From positions 1-64,000 of the forward strand of contig QANT01007417.1 in assembly GCA_003254885.1 (NCBI GenBank): a DNA stretch of 64,000 nucleotides. The letters run 5' to 3'. Position 1 is the first letter of the stretch. The number at the start of each line of letters is the position of its first letter. The notes under the pieces were generated by a model. It searched no databases. It was not told where the DNA came from and worked only from the letters and a program-made list of their open reading frames with translations. A program made the translations under genes and the position numbers. Shown piece by piece: positions 25,500-36,802 of this stretch. The stretch comes from Purshia tridentata. Taxonomy: Eukaryota > Streptophyta > Magnoliopsida > Rosales > Rosaceae.

Positions 25500-26012
25500 A
25501 TGAACAATATTCTGGGACTTCTGAGGCTTCGGATCAAGCGAGGTATTAATCTGGCTGTTCGTGATACGAGGACAAGTGACCCTTATGTGATAGTCAGCAT
25601 GGGTCAGCAGAAGTTGAAGACTCGAGTCATAAAAAATAATTGCAATCCTCAGTGGAACGAGGAACTGACCCTTTCTATAACAAATCTTGACGATCCCATT
25701 CGTCTGACGGTGTTTGACAAAGACACCCTCACCGTCGATGACGAAATGGGTGATGCAGAGATTGACATCAAACCCTACGTTGAGTGCCTGAAAATGATAC
25801 AGGGATTGGAGGCCCTCCCAAATGGCTGCGCGGTCAAGAAAATTCAGCCCACCAGGGAAAATTGCCTCTCCTCTGAGAGCTGTTGTGTTTGGGACAATGG
25901 CAAGATTGTTCAGGACATGATTATCAAATTGAAAAACGTGGAGTGCGGTGAAATTGTGCTTCAGATTGAGTGGATCGATCTTCCAGGTCGTAAAGTTCTA
26001 GCAGATGTGTAG
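25500..26012 (+). CDS. CAR: C2-domain ABA-related (CAR-type) protein
   Basis: One uninterrupted frame encodes 170 aa. It begins MNNILGLLRLRIKRGINLAVRD, the usual start of the plant CAR/small C2 family (for example EHB1 and CAR4), and continues with the C2 core. Likely calcium ligands are D22, D27, D73, D75 and D81 (in RDTRTSDPYV and FDKDTLTVDDEMGDAEI). The CAR-specific loop (about 95-145) contains NCLSSESCCVWDNGKIVQD, and the C-terminus has VECGEIVLQIEWIDLPG. CAR proteins bind acidic membranes in the presence of calcium and recruit ABA receptors. No hydrophobic anchor is present. As I recall, family members usually have introns, so an intronless copy is mildly odd. All domain parts appear complete. 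Confidence 0.9.
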   Translation: MNNILGLLRLRIKRGINLAVRDTRTSDPYVIVSMGQQKLKTRVIKNNCNPQWNEELTLSITNLDDPIRLTVFDKDTLTVDDEMGDAEIDIKPYVECLKMIQGLEALPNGCAVKKIQPTRENCLSSESCCVWDNGKIVQDMIIKLKNVECGEIVLQIEWIDLPGRKVLADV

Positions 26013-26668
26013 GTGTACTAGGTACCACCTAAATTTCTTTGCTTTCCTCTGTTTTGTAATGTTTATAATATGTTGTCTGCTTGAAATGGGTTTTATGTAT
26101 TTTCTTCCATGTAAAACTATCAATCATGTAACCTAAATAATGTTTGGTTGGATCTTGTTCTTAAATCTGCATGCACTGTGTATTTACTTTACCAATTTAT
26201 TTGCAACTTCATCAACTATGCACAGTTCATCCAAAGCCAACAGCAATGTTCAATTCGTGCTACCAATTAATAGAAGTACCAAATCAGCTTCAAATTTCTC
26301 ATCCTTCACCTACACGAAAATGAAATTCATTCTCCAGTGGAAAATTTGTCTGTTGCTGTCACCAATACAAGACCTGCAGAAATTTGAACGCGCAAGCACG
26401 TGATGGTATTAAGCAAGAATATGCCATCTAATGCAGAAATATCAATAGCACACCAAGAAAACGAGAAGACGAGAAAAAAAAAATCCTAGGCATTTGGAAT
26501 TTTGTTCAAAGATATTTTTCTACTCTTGTATACATATTGAATTTGTAAGGTTATAGTTTATTCAGATATCTTATCTTCTAAACTTGTTTTTTTGGCCTAA
26601 AAATTCCCTCCTCAAAAGCTTTTGTAAATAAACAAGGGCGCCAAATTGAGCAGAATCAGAATTAACCA
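26013..26668. other. CAR 3' region and phosphohexomutase promoter
   Basis: About 650 AT-rich bases between two genes on the same strand. There is an A-run near 26474-26484 but no clear target duplication around the CAR gene. No other feature is visible. Confidence 0.5.
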
Positions 26669-29272
26669 ATGGCTTCCACTTCAACTTCTTCAATATTTTT
26701 GCAAAAAACTGCTCAAAAGCCAAGCTTCCCCTCAAAGTCAGCAGCCAAAACATCCCACAAAAACCTTAGTTTTACATATTCATTGGCATTAACTAAATTT
26801 GTATGTGTTAAATCTTCTAGCACTGCTAAGTACTACAATGACGTTGTGGCGGATGAAGAGATGGACAGAATTCGGAGGCTCCAAAATGGGTCTGACGTTC
26901 GTGGGGTGGCCTTGGAAGGTGAGAAGGGACGGACAGTGGACCTAACTCCGCCCGCTATGGAGGCCATTGCAGAGAGTTTTGGCGAGTGGGTTATGAATGG
27001 CTTGGAGAAGGAGCGAGGGAAACCTGTGGAGAATGTTAGGGTGTCCCTTGGCAGAGACCCGCGGATATCAGGAGGGTCTTTGAGTGTAGCTGTGTTTTCA
27101 GGTCTTGGTCGTGCTGGTTGTTTGGCCTTTGATATGGGACTTGCAACCACACCTGCCTGCTTCATGAGTACAATTTTGCCTCCATTTGCCTATGACGCTT
27201 CAATCATGGTAGCATATACAGAGCAAATCTACAAATATATATTGAATTAATATCTTCTACCATAAACCAGAATTCAAATATATAAAATGGTAGCAGAAGG
27301 CAGCTGCCTTTACATATATAAAAGATTGAAAGCATTCTTGTACAATTCAACTCTTAAATATGAATTTAGATGAAGCTCATATGTACTTGAAAACACACTT
27401 GTATTTAGTCAATTCCCTGAAGATATAAAACGATTAAAGTGATGAGATCTGAGATTGAATGTTGTTATTGCAGATGACTGCATCTCACTTACCGTACACC
27501 CGCAATGGTCTCAAGTTCTTCACCAAGAGAGGGGGATTGAGCTCCCCGGAAGTGGAAGAGATATGTGATAAAGCTGCCCGAAAATATGCCGATAGGCTCA
27601 CCAAAGTGTCGACATTGCTTAATGTTCCTCCATCAAGAGTTGATTTCATGGGCACTTACGCAAAGCACCTCCGAGACATTATCAAGGAGAGAGTGAACCA
27701 TCCATTACATTATGACACTCCACTCCAAGGATTTCAGGTTTCCAATTTAGTTAGTACTTTAGTCTAATGAATGATATGATCATGACACCATGTTTTTTTG
27801 CCCCTAAATGTAGATAATAGTGAATGCTGGTAATGGATCAGGGGGATTCTTCACATGGGATGTGTTAGACAAACTTGGAGCAGACACCTTTGGCTCTCTA
27901 CACCTTAACCCAGATGGGATGTTCCCCAACCACATCCCCAACCCAGAGGACAAAACTGCCATGGCACTTACCAGAGCTGCAGTGCTAGAAAACTCAGCTG
28001 ATCTTGGAATTGTTTTTGACACTGATGTGGACCGCAGTGGTGTTGTAGATAACAAAGGCAACCCCATTAATGGTGATAGGCTTATTGCTCTGATTTCTGC
28101 TATTGTACTAAGTGAACACCCTGGAACAACCATAGTGACCGATGCTCGTACAAGTATGGCACTTACAAGATTCATCACAAACAGAGGGGGTCACCATTGC
28201 TTGTACCGAGTTGGCTACAGAAATGTGATTGATAAGGGAGTCCAGCTTAACAAGGAGGGAATTGAAACTCATCTCATGATGGAAACATCTGGACATGGTG
28301 CTCTCAAAGAGAACCATTTCCTTGATGATGGTTTGTACTTAATTTAGTATTATGGGTTCAGTATGCATTATAATTTGTGCTTTCAAATTAATTTGATTAA
28401 GTGTATTGTATAGGGGCTTACATGGTGGTAAAGATCATCATTGAGATGGTACGCATGAAGCTTGCAGGATCGGATGAAGGGATTGGTAGTATCATAAAAG
28501 ATCTTGAAGAACCATCAGAGTCCATATTGCTAAGGATGAATGTAGTCTCTGAGCCTAGATATGCAAAAGAAAAAGCCATTGAGGCCATTGAAACATTTCG
28601 CGACTACATTGAGGTACTTGACGTAAGACTTTACATTTCTGATGTGGATATGGCTCAACACTTTTAGTTAAGTATAAGAAACTAACATTAAACATTGACT
28701 TGTAGGAGGGGAGACTTGAAGGGTGGGAATTAGATTCCTGTGGAGATTGTTGGGTCAGCGAAGGGTGTCTGGTAGACTCAAATGATACCTCGGCTGCTGC
28801 AGTTGACGCTCACATGTACAGGTACTATATAAAATAGATTTTAGAGTTTGACAATTGAATGATATAAATATATGTGTGTGTGTTATAATATTTGTATAGC
28901 TTTTAATTAACAAAAGTTTTACGTTTCAGGGCAAAAGTATCAGATGAGGAACATGGACAACATGGTTGGGTACATATTCGGCAGAGCATTCACAACCCAA
29001 ATATTGCAGTAAATATGCAATCATCTGTGCCTGGTTGTTGCCAAACCATGACAAGAGCTCTTCTTGATAAGTACGTCCCGTTGCCCCCAATTGACTCCTA
29101 TTTATGTATGCAAATTCATAGACTAAGAATAGCAAATAGGAATAGTCATAAATGATTGATCAACTAATTAAATCGACTGATTGTTTGCAGATTTCTCATA
29201 GCAAGTGGAATGGATAGAATCCTTGACATTTCACAGATTGATAAGTATGCCAGAACTGGAGTTGTAGACTGA
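26669..29272 (+). CDS. Plastid phosphoglucomutase/phosphomannomutase-like protein
   Basis: Seven exons join in frame: 26669-27208, 27474-27737, 27814-28330, 28414-28613, 28706-28821, 28930-29070 and 29191-29272 (1860 nt, 619 aa; Arabidopsis At1g70820 is about 615 aa). The Ser/Thr/Lys-rich N-terminus suggests a plastid transit peptide. The alpha-D-phosphohexomutase features are present: a phosphoserine loop TASHLPYTRNG with S184 (the classical loop is TASHNP), a metal loop DTDVDR with D337, D339, D341 and R342, a sugar loop ETSGHGALKENHFLDDG, and a C-terminal domain with RQSIHNPN. Family enzymes move phosphate between C1 and C6 of hexoses; the substrate here is unknown. Exon 4 could instead end at 28622 (donor GAC|GTAAGA), adding three residues. 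A frame of 193 codons running into intron 1 is not a separate gene. Confidence 0.9.
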
Positions 29273-29530
29273 TATTTGTTATAGTTGTACAGTGAAAATG
29301 TATACATTTTCTACTCTTTTTTTGGCCAAGGTATACATTTTCTACTTAAGAACAGAATATGATCAATTAAGCTCCATATATGTAAATCTATGTATAATTA
29401 AGGTGTGCCACATCGTCCAATAACTTAGAAGTATTCACTAATTCACAAATATATTATATATATATGTACTTATCTAGCCAATCTTATCACTTTGAAAACA
29501 TTAAAATTAGGCAACAAAATCAAGCACTAG

Positions 29531-31091
29531 TTATTTTGGTTTTAGTATCCCCCTCCATGTTGGCTTGTACCCATTTAAAGTGGTGTCCTGATGTACTCTT
29601 GATGCATGTGGTGAGATTGGTACTTGTTGATCATCCTCTTGCGTAGACAAGGAATTTGCATTGCTGGTCCGTGCAGATATGGAAGGCGACCCATTGATAT
29701 TCATCTGATCATCAATCACTATTTCCTTTCCCTTGCATATGATCTTGACATCGCAGGTTTCGGGTGCGTTTCTTAGGATCTGATTCGCTATTCCATTTCT
29801 TTTCTTTGACCTTAATTTGCTTAATTACACAAATAATAACTATATCAATAATATACAATAGTACTTTTATTTGGAAATTAAAAAAAATTTCAAACAGAAT
29901 TGTAGTGGTTTATCATAGAGATATATGTGTACCTCATACTGGATTTGGTGATTCCAACAACTAGTCTTGTTATGTTATGTGTAGGAATAAGGTCTAAGAT
30001 AGCCTTGGCAACTGTATCACTCTCAATAAGCATAATATCCACCTTAACCTGTGTTCCATATTAATATTTTATACATTACAATATATATGAGAGATGAATT
30101 TGAATAGATCATATAATAAGTATATATGTTATTTGTACCTTGGCAGTTGAACATGCATCCACGTATTTGTCAAGGAGCTTGTTCCTTGTGTCTCTTTCTT
30201 TGGCCATGTAGTTCCCCACAATCTTTGGACTCACTGTACTTTTTGGAAGCATTCCTACTACCCATCACAAAAAACACTCATCATCATCTATCGATCACTT
30301 AGTTTAAATTGATTAATGCAGCTAGTATTAAGTACCCTATTGTAATTAGGCACTACCTATAGCTAGCCAGAATGCAATTAGAGCAGCTAGCTTTTGGATA
30401 TAACACATGACATGAGCATGATCAACCGAATTGATTTCTGATTAATCTACTTAAATTAATAAACTCGATGAATTGGGACTCAGTAGGGGAATCCATTAAG
30501 ATGTCAACGAGGCCACGCGTGGACCCGTGGTGTATATAGCTTATTTTCAACTTTGAAATTTGTGTAATTAAACAGTTTATATATTTAAGCAAGACACGTG
30601 TGACAAAGACAACAGAGGTTGGTGATCCTAAGACAAGACGTAGGCATCCACATTTGACCTCTAAGTTGTAACTCAGCGGCGGGCCGGCCACCGAAACAGA
30701 GAGACCGAAAAGTAAAGAGGGAGAGAATGAATGAATATGATGATACGAATTGAACAACTTACTTACATGGAGAAGGAATGAATCGTATACAAGGAAAGAC
30801 ATGTATGAGAATGAGTTGATGGAGTAATAGTGAAGATGACATATACAGACTGGTAACGGCTTGGTTCAGCGTCCACACAACTCCATCCATGCTCGACTCG
30901 CTCTTCCCGTCCACTGCAACATATACCCTACTACTCATCATGAATCTATCATCTTCTTCATCCTTAATACAATTAAAATCAATGGAAAACAAACTTCCTT
31001 CAAAATCCGAGTAGTCATCTTCTTCTTCTTCTTCTTCGATGGACTCCAAGACCAAGGGCATCATCGTCCCAAACAACTCATAATTGCCCAT
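29531..31091 (-). CDS. Universal stress protein-like (USP, adenine nucleotide alpha-hydrolase fold)
   Basis: Four exons on the minus strand, 31091-30767, 30257-30139, 30048-29933 and 29798-29531, join in frame (828 nt, 275 aa). An acidic N-terminal extension (EEEEEEDDYSDFEGS) precedes the USP core, which begins near residue 56 with VYVAVDGKSESSMDGVVWTL. It then runs through LILIHVFPCIRFIPSP, LGMLPKSTVSP, DIMLIESDTVAKAILDLIP and RLVVGITKSSMRNGIANQIL. The last part keeps a G-x2-x-G/S-type nucleotide-binding pattern in altered form. A low-complexity Ser/Gln/Asp-rich tail follows. Similar plant proteins (the At1g44760 and At1g69080 type, from recall) are described as USP family without known function. 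For intron 1, the acceptor GGGTAG|TAGGAATG was chosen because the AG three bases downstream would create a stop. Confidence 0.8.
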
Positions 31092-32708
31092 TCAACTCGC
31101 TGCTATCATCGTCTTATACATCCACCACTACTTCAATTAATATCCACATTTGTAGCCATCGATAATGCAATAATTTTGATCAACTTAAATATATACTAAG
31201 ATAAAGACTCAAACAGAATAGAAAAGGGATCCAAATGGAACCCCACGAAAAGATTAGTGTACGAGAAATCGACCCAATTATATTATATTACTTCTCCCAA
31301 TATTTAATTTCTGAAACTTCTTTTTAATTATGGGGAACCTCAAAAGATGTCATATTTTTTTAAGAAATTGACTTCATACCAGAAAAATTCAAGAAGTTCT
31401 CAATTACATTTTGGAATGACGTGGGAGGAAGAAGTGATCCACATTTATTATTGGTTGTGTTATTTCGTGATGAACTAGAGTGGTGAGGCTAAAGCCCGCT
31501 TACAGGCCCAACTATATATTTTGCTGATCCAGCCTTTGATGGGTTTATTGTTATTGGGCTGGTCTATTAAGAATTAGTATGGATGTCAACTAATTTTACA
31601 TTACGTCCCAAAACTGGGCTTCAAATATGGTCTGAGCTTCACAGGCCCAACCCCTCTACCCAAACCCTTTGTGTGGTGTATTCAATGTGAATTTATGTAG
31701 ACTTTTATAGATTTTTTTTAAATAATAGAGTTTTGAAGAGTTTGAGAGACTTGTATAAACTCTACATGATTTTACAGATTTCATATAGACTTTTATAGAC
31801 TTCATATAGACATCTATATTGAGTTTATTAGAGTTTGCTAGACTTTCTTAATAGAGTTTCATTTACTTATAAATCATAACATAACCCTACAACTAACATT
31901 AATTTTGACTTTTTTTTTTTGGGTTAACTTATTAAACACTTTATAATTTTTTTTGTTCTCTCAGTGCCGTTCAAGTTTCTTGATCAACGGTCATTTTGTT
32001 CTATTTTTAAGGGCTTGTTCTATAAAAAGTTGCCCAAAAAAAAAAGAGAGGCTTGTTCTATGGAAGCAATTTTGTGTAGAAAATTTGCACAATCGGGTTC
32101 ATCTTCCAAAGCAAATGGACTAGATCCTTAAACAATTGAAAAAAAAATAAATCAGATTCATGAATAGCAAACATGTCAACCTGTTGGAAAGCAAGTGGAC
32201 TCTCTTCCAAAATTTATTGCTTCAATCATGTAATTTTGATTAATTAGTATGAGATTAACCATGTAGTTTTGATTAATAATTAGTATATATAAGATTAGAC
32301 AGCACACAAAGAAAACGTATATATTTCAGAATCATTTGCAAGCCTCAAATATTGTAATTAATTTGCAACAAATTAAAGATACGCATCACTATTGATCACC
32401 CATATATAAGTCGTAAGACTCAAAGCAGAAGAGAAGGAGGAGGAACGACACAAGTTATTAATTATAAAAGTTCTTTCTCTTTTTGAAAGTGAACAGAAAG
32501 TACATTCAGATGGAAAGCCCAAACCACACAGATTATATCTATTTAGCATAGAAACATGCACATATATATGATTTTCACAAACATGATTGATACGAAACAG
32601 TAGTGATCGATATCAATCTTTTATTACGCACGCACGCAGATATCTAGATAGATAGATAGTAACTGCATGCGTGTTTGCTGCACACACACACACACACACA
32701 TATATATG
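31092..32708. other. Intergenic region before the MLP array
   Basis: The USP-like promoter region is followed by AT-rich DNA. Bases 31680-31860 repeat the phrase AGACTTTTATAGA and variants such as AGACTTCATATAGAC several times, as in some non-autonomous plant transposons. I could not define terminal inverted repeats. No gene is supported. Confidence 0.45.
32681..32700 (+). repeat. (CA)10 microsatellite beside the MLP1 stop codon
   Basis: Ten CA units are followed by a short TA tract, starting only nine bases from the stop codon of the first MLP gene, so they lie in its 3'UTR. Confidence 0.9.
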
Positions 32709-33323
32709 TTATGCTTGGGCAGAAGTAAGATGAGCATCAATATCCGTGGACACATCAACTACAAACTGGAGCAGTGTATGTGGGTCCACAATTTCGTCAT
32801 GATGCTTCTCATATTCCAATGTCCAGTGCACTGTGCAGCCCTCACCATCAGCTTTTGGATTGCCCTGAATTGTGATAATGAAGCTTTTGTAGTGCTCCAG
32901 GAGGTCTCCTTCAATCACTTTGAAAGTTATCAAATTCTTTTCCTCGTCTATGGCTTCGATCAACTCCTTTGCAATTTTAGCTTTCCCATCTGAGTGCATA
33001 TAATTTTCATATAGTGAATTAAAATGAGAATATATATATCGATATATCTTCGATCTTCACTTGAAAGTCCAGTGATCGATCAAACATTGACCGATTAATA
33101 TATATTAATTGATAGTAATTTGAAAGTACGTACCATGGACATAATTCCAGTAGACAACAGAACCCACGGTGCCCCAGTCACCTTCATGTAAATCACAACC
33201 CTGAATTTTGTCAGAGCTCACATTGGAGATATGGTGTGGTCTGTGCGTGAACACTTCGTGGAATTTGGCAGCAGAAGCTTTGATGTCAACATCCGCCTCC
33301 AACTTACCGTAGTTGCTACTCAT
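32709..33323 (-). CDS. MLP: MLP-like protein 1 of the array (Bet v 1 family)
   Basis: Exons 33323-33134 and 32989-32709 join in phase 1 to give 156 aa. The protein starts MSSNYGKLEADVDIKASAAKF and keeps the MLP signature FTHRPHHISNVSSDKIQGCDLHEGDWGTVGS in pieces, including the glycine-containing loop GDWGTVGS that stands where Bet v 1 proteins have their P-loop. The second exon holds EAIDEEKNLITFKVIEGDLLEHYKSF and the C-terminal helix, which lines the hydrophobic ligand cavity. Plant MLPs are cytosolic proteins that bind hydrophobic ligands and respond to stress or hormones. The closest relative here is the next MLP upstream. Confidence 0.93.
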
Positions 33324-33460
33324 TTTTCCCCCAAAACTGGAATATCAATTCACTAGCTATAGACTATAGTGATCGAGTTACGTACTAATATTAGCCAATT
33401 ATATCTATAGGAGCAAGTGTATGTACTACCAGTTTTGATGAAAACTGCCTAGGCCCTTAC

Positions 33461-34228
33461 ACCTATATATATATATACAAAGGCTGATGGATGGAGTACT
33501 ACTCATCCATCATATATGCATGAACTCACAAAATCAATTAATTATTTTATATTCATGATTTTTAAATATTTGTGATCTTCAAATTTCAAAACACGCAGAT
33601 CTCGTTTCCATTATTTTATATATTTAGGGTTGCGTTGCTCGCTGTGGAGTCCACCAAACCAAATCAACTATATATCTTTTTTTAAAATCTTCATTTCTGA
33701 TTTAGAAACGACAACTGAGTAGGAGGATATATTTCGCACATCTAAATATATCATGAATCAGACTGCAGGTTGATATCGATAGTTGCATCATTATCTAATA
33801 ATGTATCTATAATAATATANTGGGCCCCAATGAAGAATCCCATAAATATGGGATCCCACACTTGAAGGGGCCTGTATATATATATACAGAGGCTGATGGA
33901 TGAAGTACTACTCATCGATCATATATGCATGAACTCACAAAATCAATTAATTATTTTATATTCATGATTTTTAAATATTTGTGATCTTCAAATTTCAAAA
34001 CACGCAGATCTCGTTTCCATTATTTTATATATTTAGGGTTGCGTTGCTCGCTGTGGAGTCCACCAAACCAAATCAACTATATATCTTTTTTTAAAATCTT
34101 CATTTCTGATTTAGAAACGACAACTGAGTAGGAGGATATATTTCGCACATCTAAATATATCATGAATCAGACTGCAGGTTGATATCGATAGTTGCATCAT
34201 TATCTAATAATGTATCTATAATAATATA
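33461..34228. repeat. 409-bp tandem duplication containing the MLP1 TATA region
   Basis: Copy 1 is about 33462-33819 and copy 2 about 33871-34228, offset by 409 bases. I see four substitutions in the first 55 bases and none in the following 300. Between the copies lie the single N (33820) and about 50 unique bases. Copy 1 includes the TATA-rich stretch at 33463-33478, about 145 bases upstream of the MLP1 start. The block may be a real promoter duplication or an assembly artefact from two haplotypes. Confidence 0.88.
33820..33820. other. Ambiguous base N (assembly join)
   Basis: This is the only N I saw in the window. It falls exactly at the end of the first copy of the 409-bp duplication, which suggests a gap-filled or merged contig end. 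Confidence 0.9.
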
Positions 34229-36166
34229 GAGCAGGTCAGTACTAATTAATTGTGTATATAGTATTATATCTATCTATTATGGATCATGACAAGTATATTT
34301 GAAATTAATTTGGATAATATAAATTAGCACAATGATTGCAGCGGGACTGTGGGGGCGCGTGGAAACAGCAATGGTGACAGCTAAACAACTCTCTAAATCC
34401 CCTTGAATTTATTTAAAACATATATAATACAACGCCCTTGTGTTCCACCATGAAATTGTATGTGTTATTCGCAAATTAACTATCGAACAATTTGAAAATG
34501 TAAAATGTTTATCTTACCAGTTATATGGTAAATCTGTTGTTTAATTATATTTTGACAAATTAAAGAATATTATTTTATTCTGTGTATATATGTTGATTAG
34601 TTATTAATTATTAAAATCTGGGATGGTATAATATTTGACTGAATATACATATTTTAATATTATATATGAGGTATTGGTATCCCAAGCTGTACTGCTGCTG
34701 GATCACAAGACCTCGGTGCAGGCAGACATGAATTATTGAGCACATAGCTAGCGAGGTCCGGTGACAGCCTGGTGGCATGTACCAGGACTTGTCCAAAGGC
34801 CAAGTCTGAGCTAAATATTAATGTAAGTTTCAATCTGATAATGGAATATAATGCAAGTTAGGATTTTTACAGAACAAAAATATGGGTGCATCATCTACCA
34901 TTATTTCTCACCGATCATACTGGTGGCCGACAGGATAAGAAGAACTTTCCTTTTAGAATGCTGGCTGATAGTTTATTAGATGAAGAAATGTTAGTTTCCT
35001 TTTAATTAATTAATACAACATTGATAGTAAGTGGGTGATTAATTGGGTGGGGCAGAATTATTTCTCATTTTCTTATATTCTTATAATGCGATATCGAGGA
35101 TGATCGAACACACCTTTTCGTTAAGATGAGACAAATAATAAAAATTGGCAAGCGATTAATCTGTTAATTTACAAAGATTATCTGTTACTTTCTAATTAAA
35201 AGAGCTTCTTAAACACAATCTTGCCTCAACTTATATTGGGCGGTGGTGTGGAGTACTACATATGGTTGTTGTCCTATCTAAACCCAAAACACCAATTACC
35301 GATGAATAAAAAATAAAGTTATAAATTCAATCTTGAAGTGAGATATATTCTCAACCCTATATATATATGCACTCTATTCAATGTGTCAAAATCACATGAA
35401 AGGGTTCCCTTTTCTTCTTTCCTATATATGAGTCTATGATCGATCAACATTTGAAGCTCATTAATCTAATTTTGAAGTCTTTTGCGCTCTTAAATAACAT
35501 CTAAAACATATTTTACTATAATTCATCAGTTAATCTATAATCAAAATTTTAATTAAACTGGTTTTTCTCTGTGTGACTATTATCATTAACATCGATAATG
35601 AAGTAATTGTTATCGCTAATATTACTTTTATGTGTTTGTATTCATAAACTGTCTGTTATCGCTGATACAATATTGTATAATTTAAGCCAATAATATATAC
35701 TTTAATTATGTGCTAAAAGAGAAGATTGAATTCTTAAAATCCTTATGCAGCTTTCGCCAGATCCGTTCAGCATTAGTAGAATCAGCTGCCTCCAATATAT
35801 AGGCAGTTCCATTAACATAATATAATATATTATATAGGCGAGACCCAAATTAGTTGTAACAAAACCTACACATGACCATATTTTATATATAAGATCGATG
35901 GACTCATAGACATGAGGAGTAGTACAATTCAATGCCATTAATTAAGAGTAATTTCAGGTAGTCCACAGCCCACACACAGAATAATATTATAATGTTATAA
36001 CATACAAACATGATTTATAGAAAACAGTCGCTGTCTGATCGATCATGATCAGAGCCCTCCAAATCTTTTATTACACAGAGATAGTACGTAACAGCTGCTT
36101 GCGCACACAGATCGATATTAGGAATTTAGGACCCATTAATTGTGTGCTTATATAATTTTGGCTTAA
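34229..36166. other. Intergenic DNA between MLP1 and MLP2
   Basis: No gene is supported. The stretch near 34380-34440, with CCCCTTGAATT followed by a CCTTGTG phrase, resembles 37505-37565 upstream of MLP2. This suggests that the tandem duplication carried upstream DNA along with the genes. The rest is AT-rich. Confidence 0.5.
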
Positions 36167-36711
36167 TTAAGCGCTGAGGTGAGAACCAATATCTTTGGAG
36201 AGATCAGCAGCCAACTGGAGCAATGTATGTGGGTCTGTAACATCGCCATGCACCTTTTCATACTCGAAAGTCCAATGCACCGTTGAGCTGTCCTCGCCTT
36301 TTGGAATGGCTTGAATTGTGATCTTGAAGCTCTTGTAGTGCTCTAGAAGGTCTCCTTCGATCACTTTCAAAGTTATCGAGTTGTTCTCGTCGTCTATGGC
36401 TTCAAATAACTCCTTGGCAACTTTAGCTTTCCCATCTGCATATAAGAATTCCTCGTAAAAAGAATGCATGCATACCTTAATTCATCGTGATATATTTCAA
36501 GGCATGCAATTAATTAATTACCATGGACATAATTCCAGTTGACGATAGAACCCACAGTTCCCCAGTCACCCTCATGTAAATCACAACCCTGAATTTTGTC
36601 AGAGCTGATATTGGTCAGATGGTGTGGTCTGCGCGTGAAGAACTCGTGGAACTTCACAGCAGGAGCCTTGATTTCAACGTCGGTCTCCACCTTACCATAG
36701 TTGCTAGTCAT
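36167..36711 (-). CDS. MLP: MLP-like protein 2 of the array (Bet v 1 family)
   Basis: Exons 36711-36522 and 36435-36167 join in phase 1 to give 152 aa. The protein begins MTSNYGKVETDVEIKAPAVKF and is nearly the same as MLP1 over DKIQGCDLHEGDWGTVGS, then EAIDDENNSITLKVIEGDLL. It ends HLSA. The intron sits at exactly the same codon as in the other four genes. Domain content is the complete Bet v 1-like fold. MLP1 and MLP2 are the most similar pair, so they are probably the youngest duplicates. Confidence 0.93.
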
Positions 36712-36793
36712 TTTCGATCACAAGAAACCGATGAACTCACTGAGGAAATATTATTAACTTACCAGTTATATGTACTGATATTAGGCCCTTGCA

Positions 36794-36802
36794 CTTATAT
36801 AG
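36794..36802 (-). promoter_or_regulatory. TATA box of MLP2
   Basis: On the minus strand CTATATAAG lies about 83 bases before the ATG, a normal spacing for a plant TATA box plus a short leader. Confidence 0.55.
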
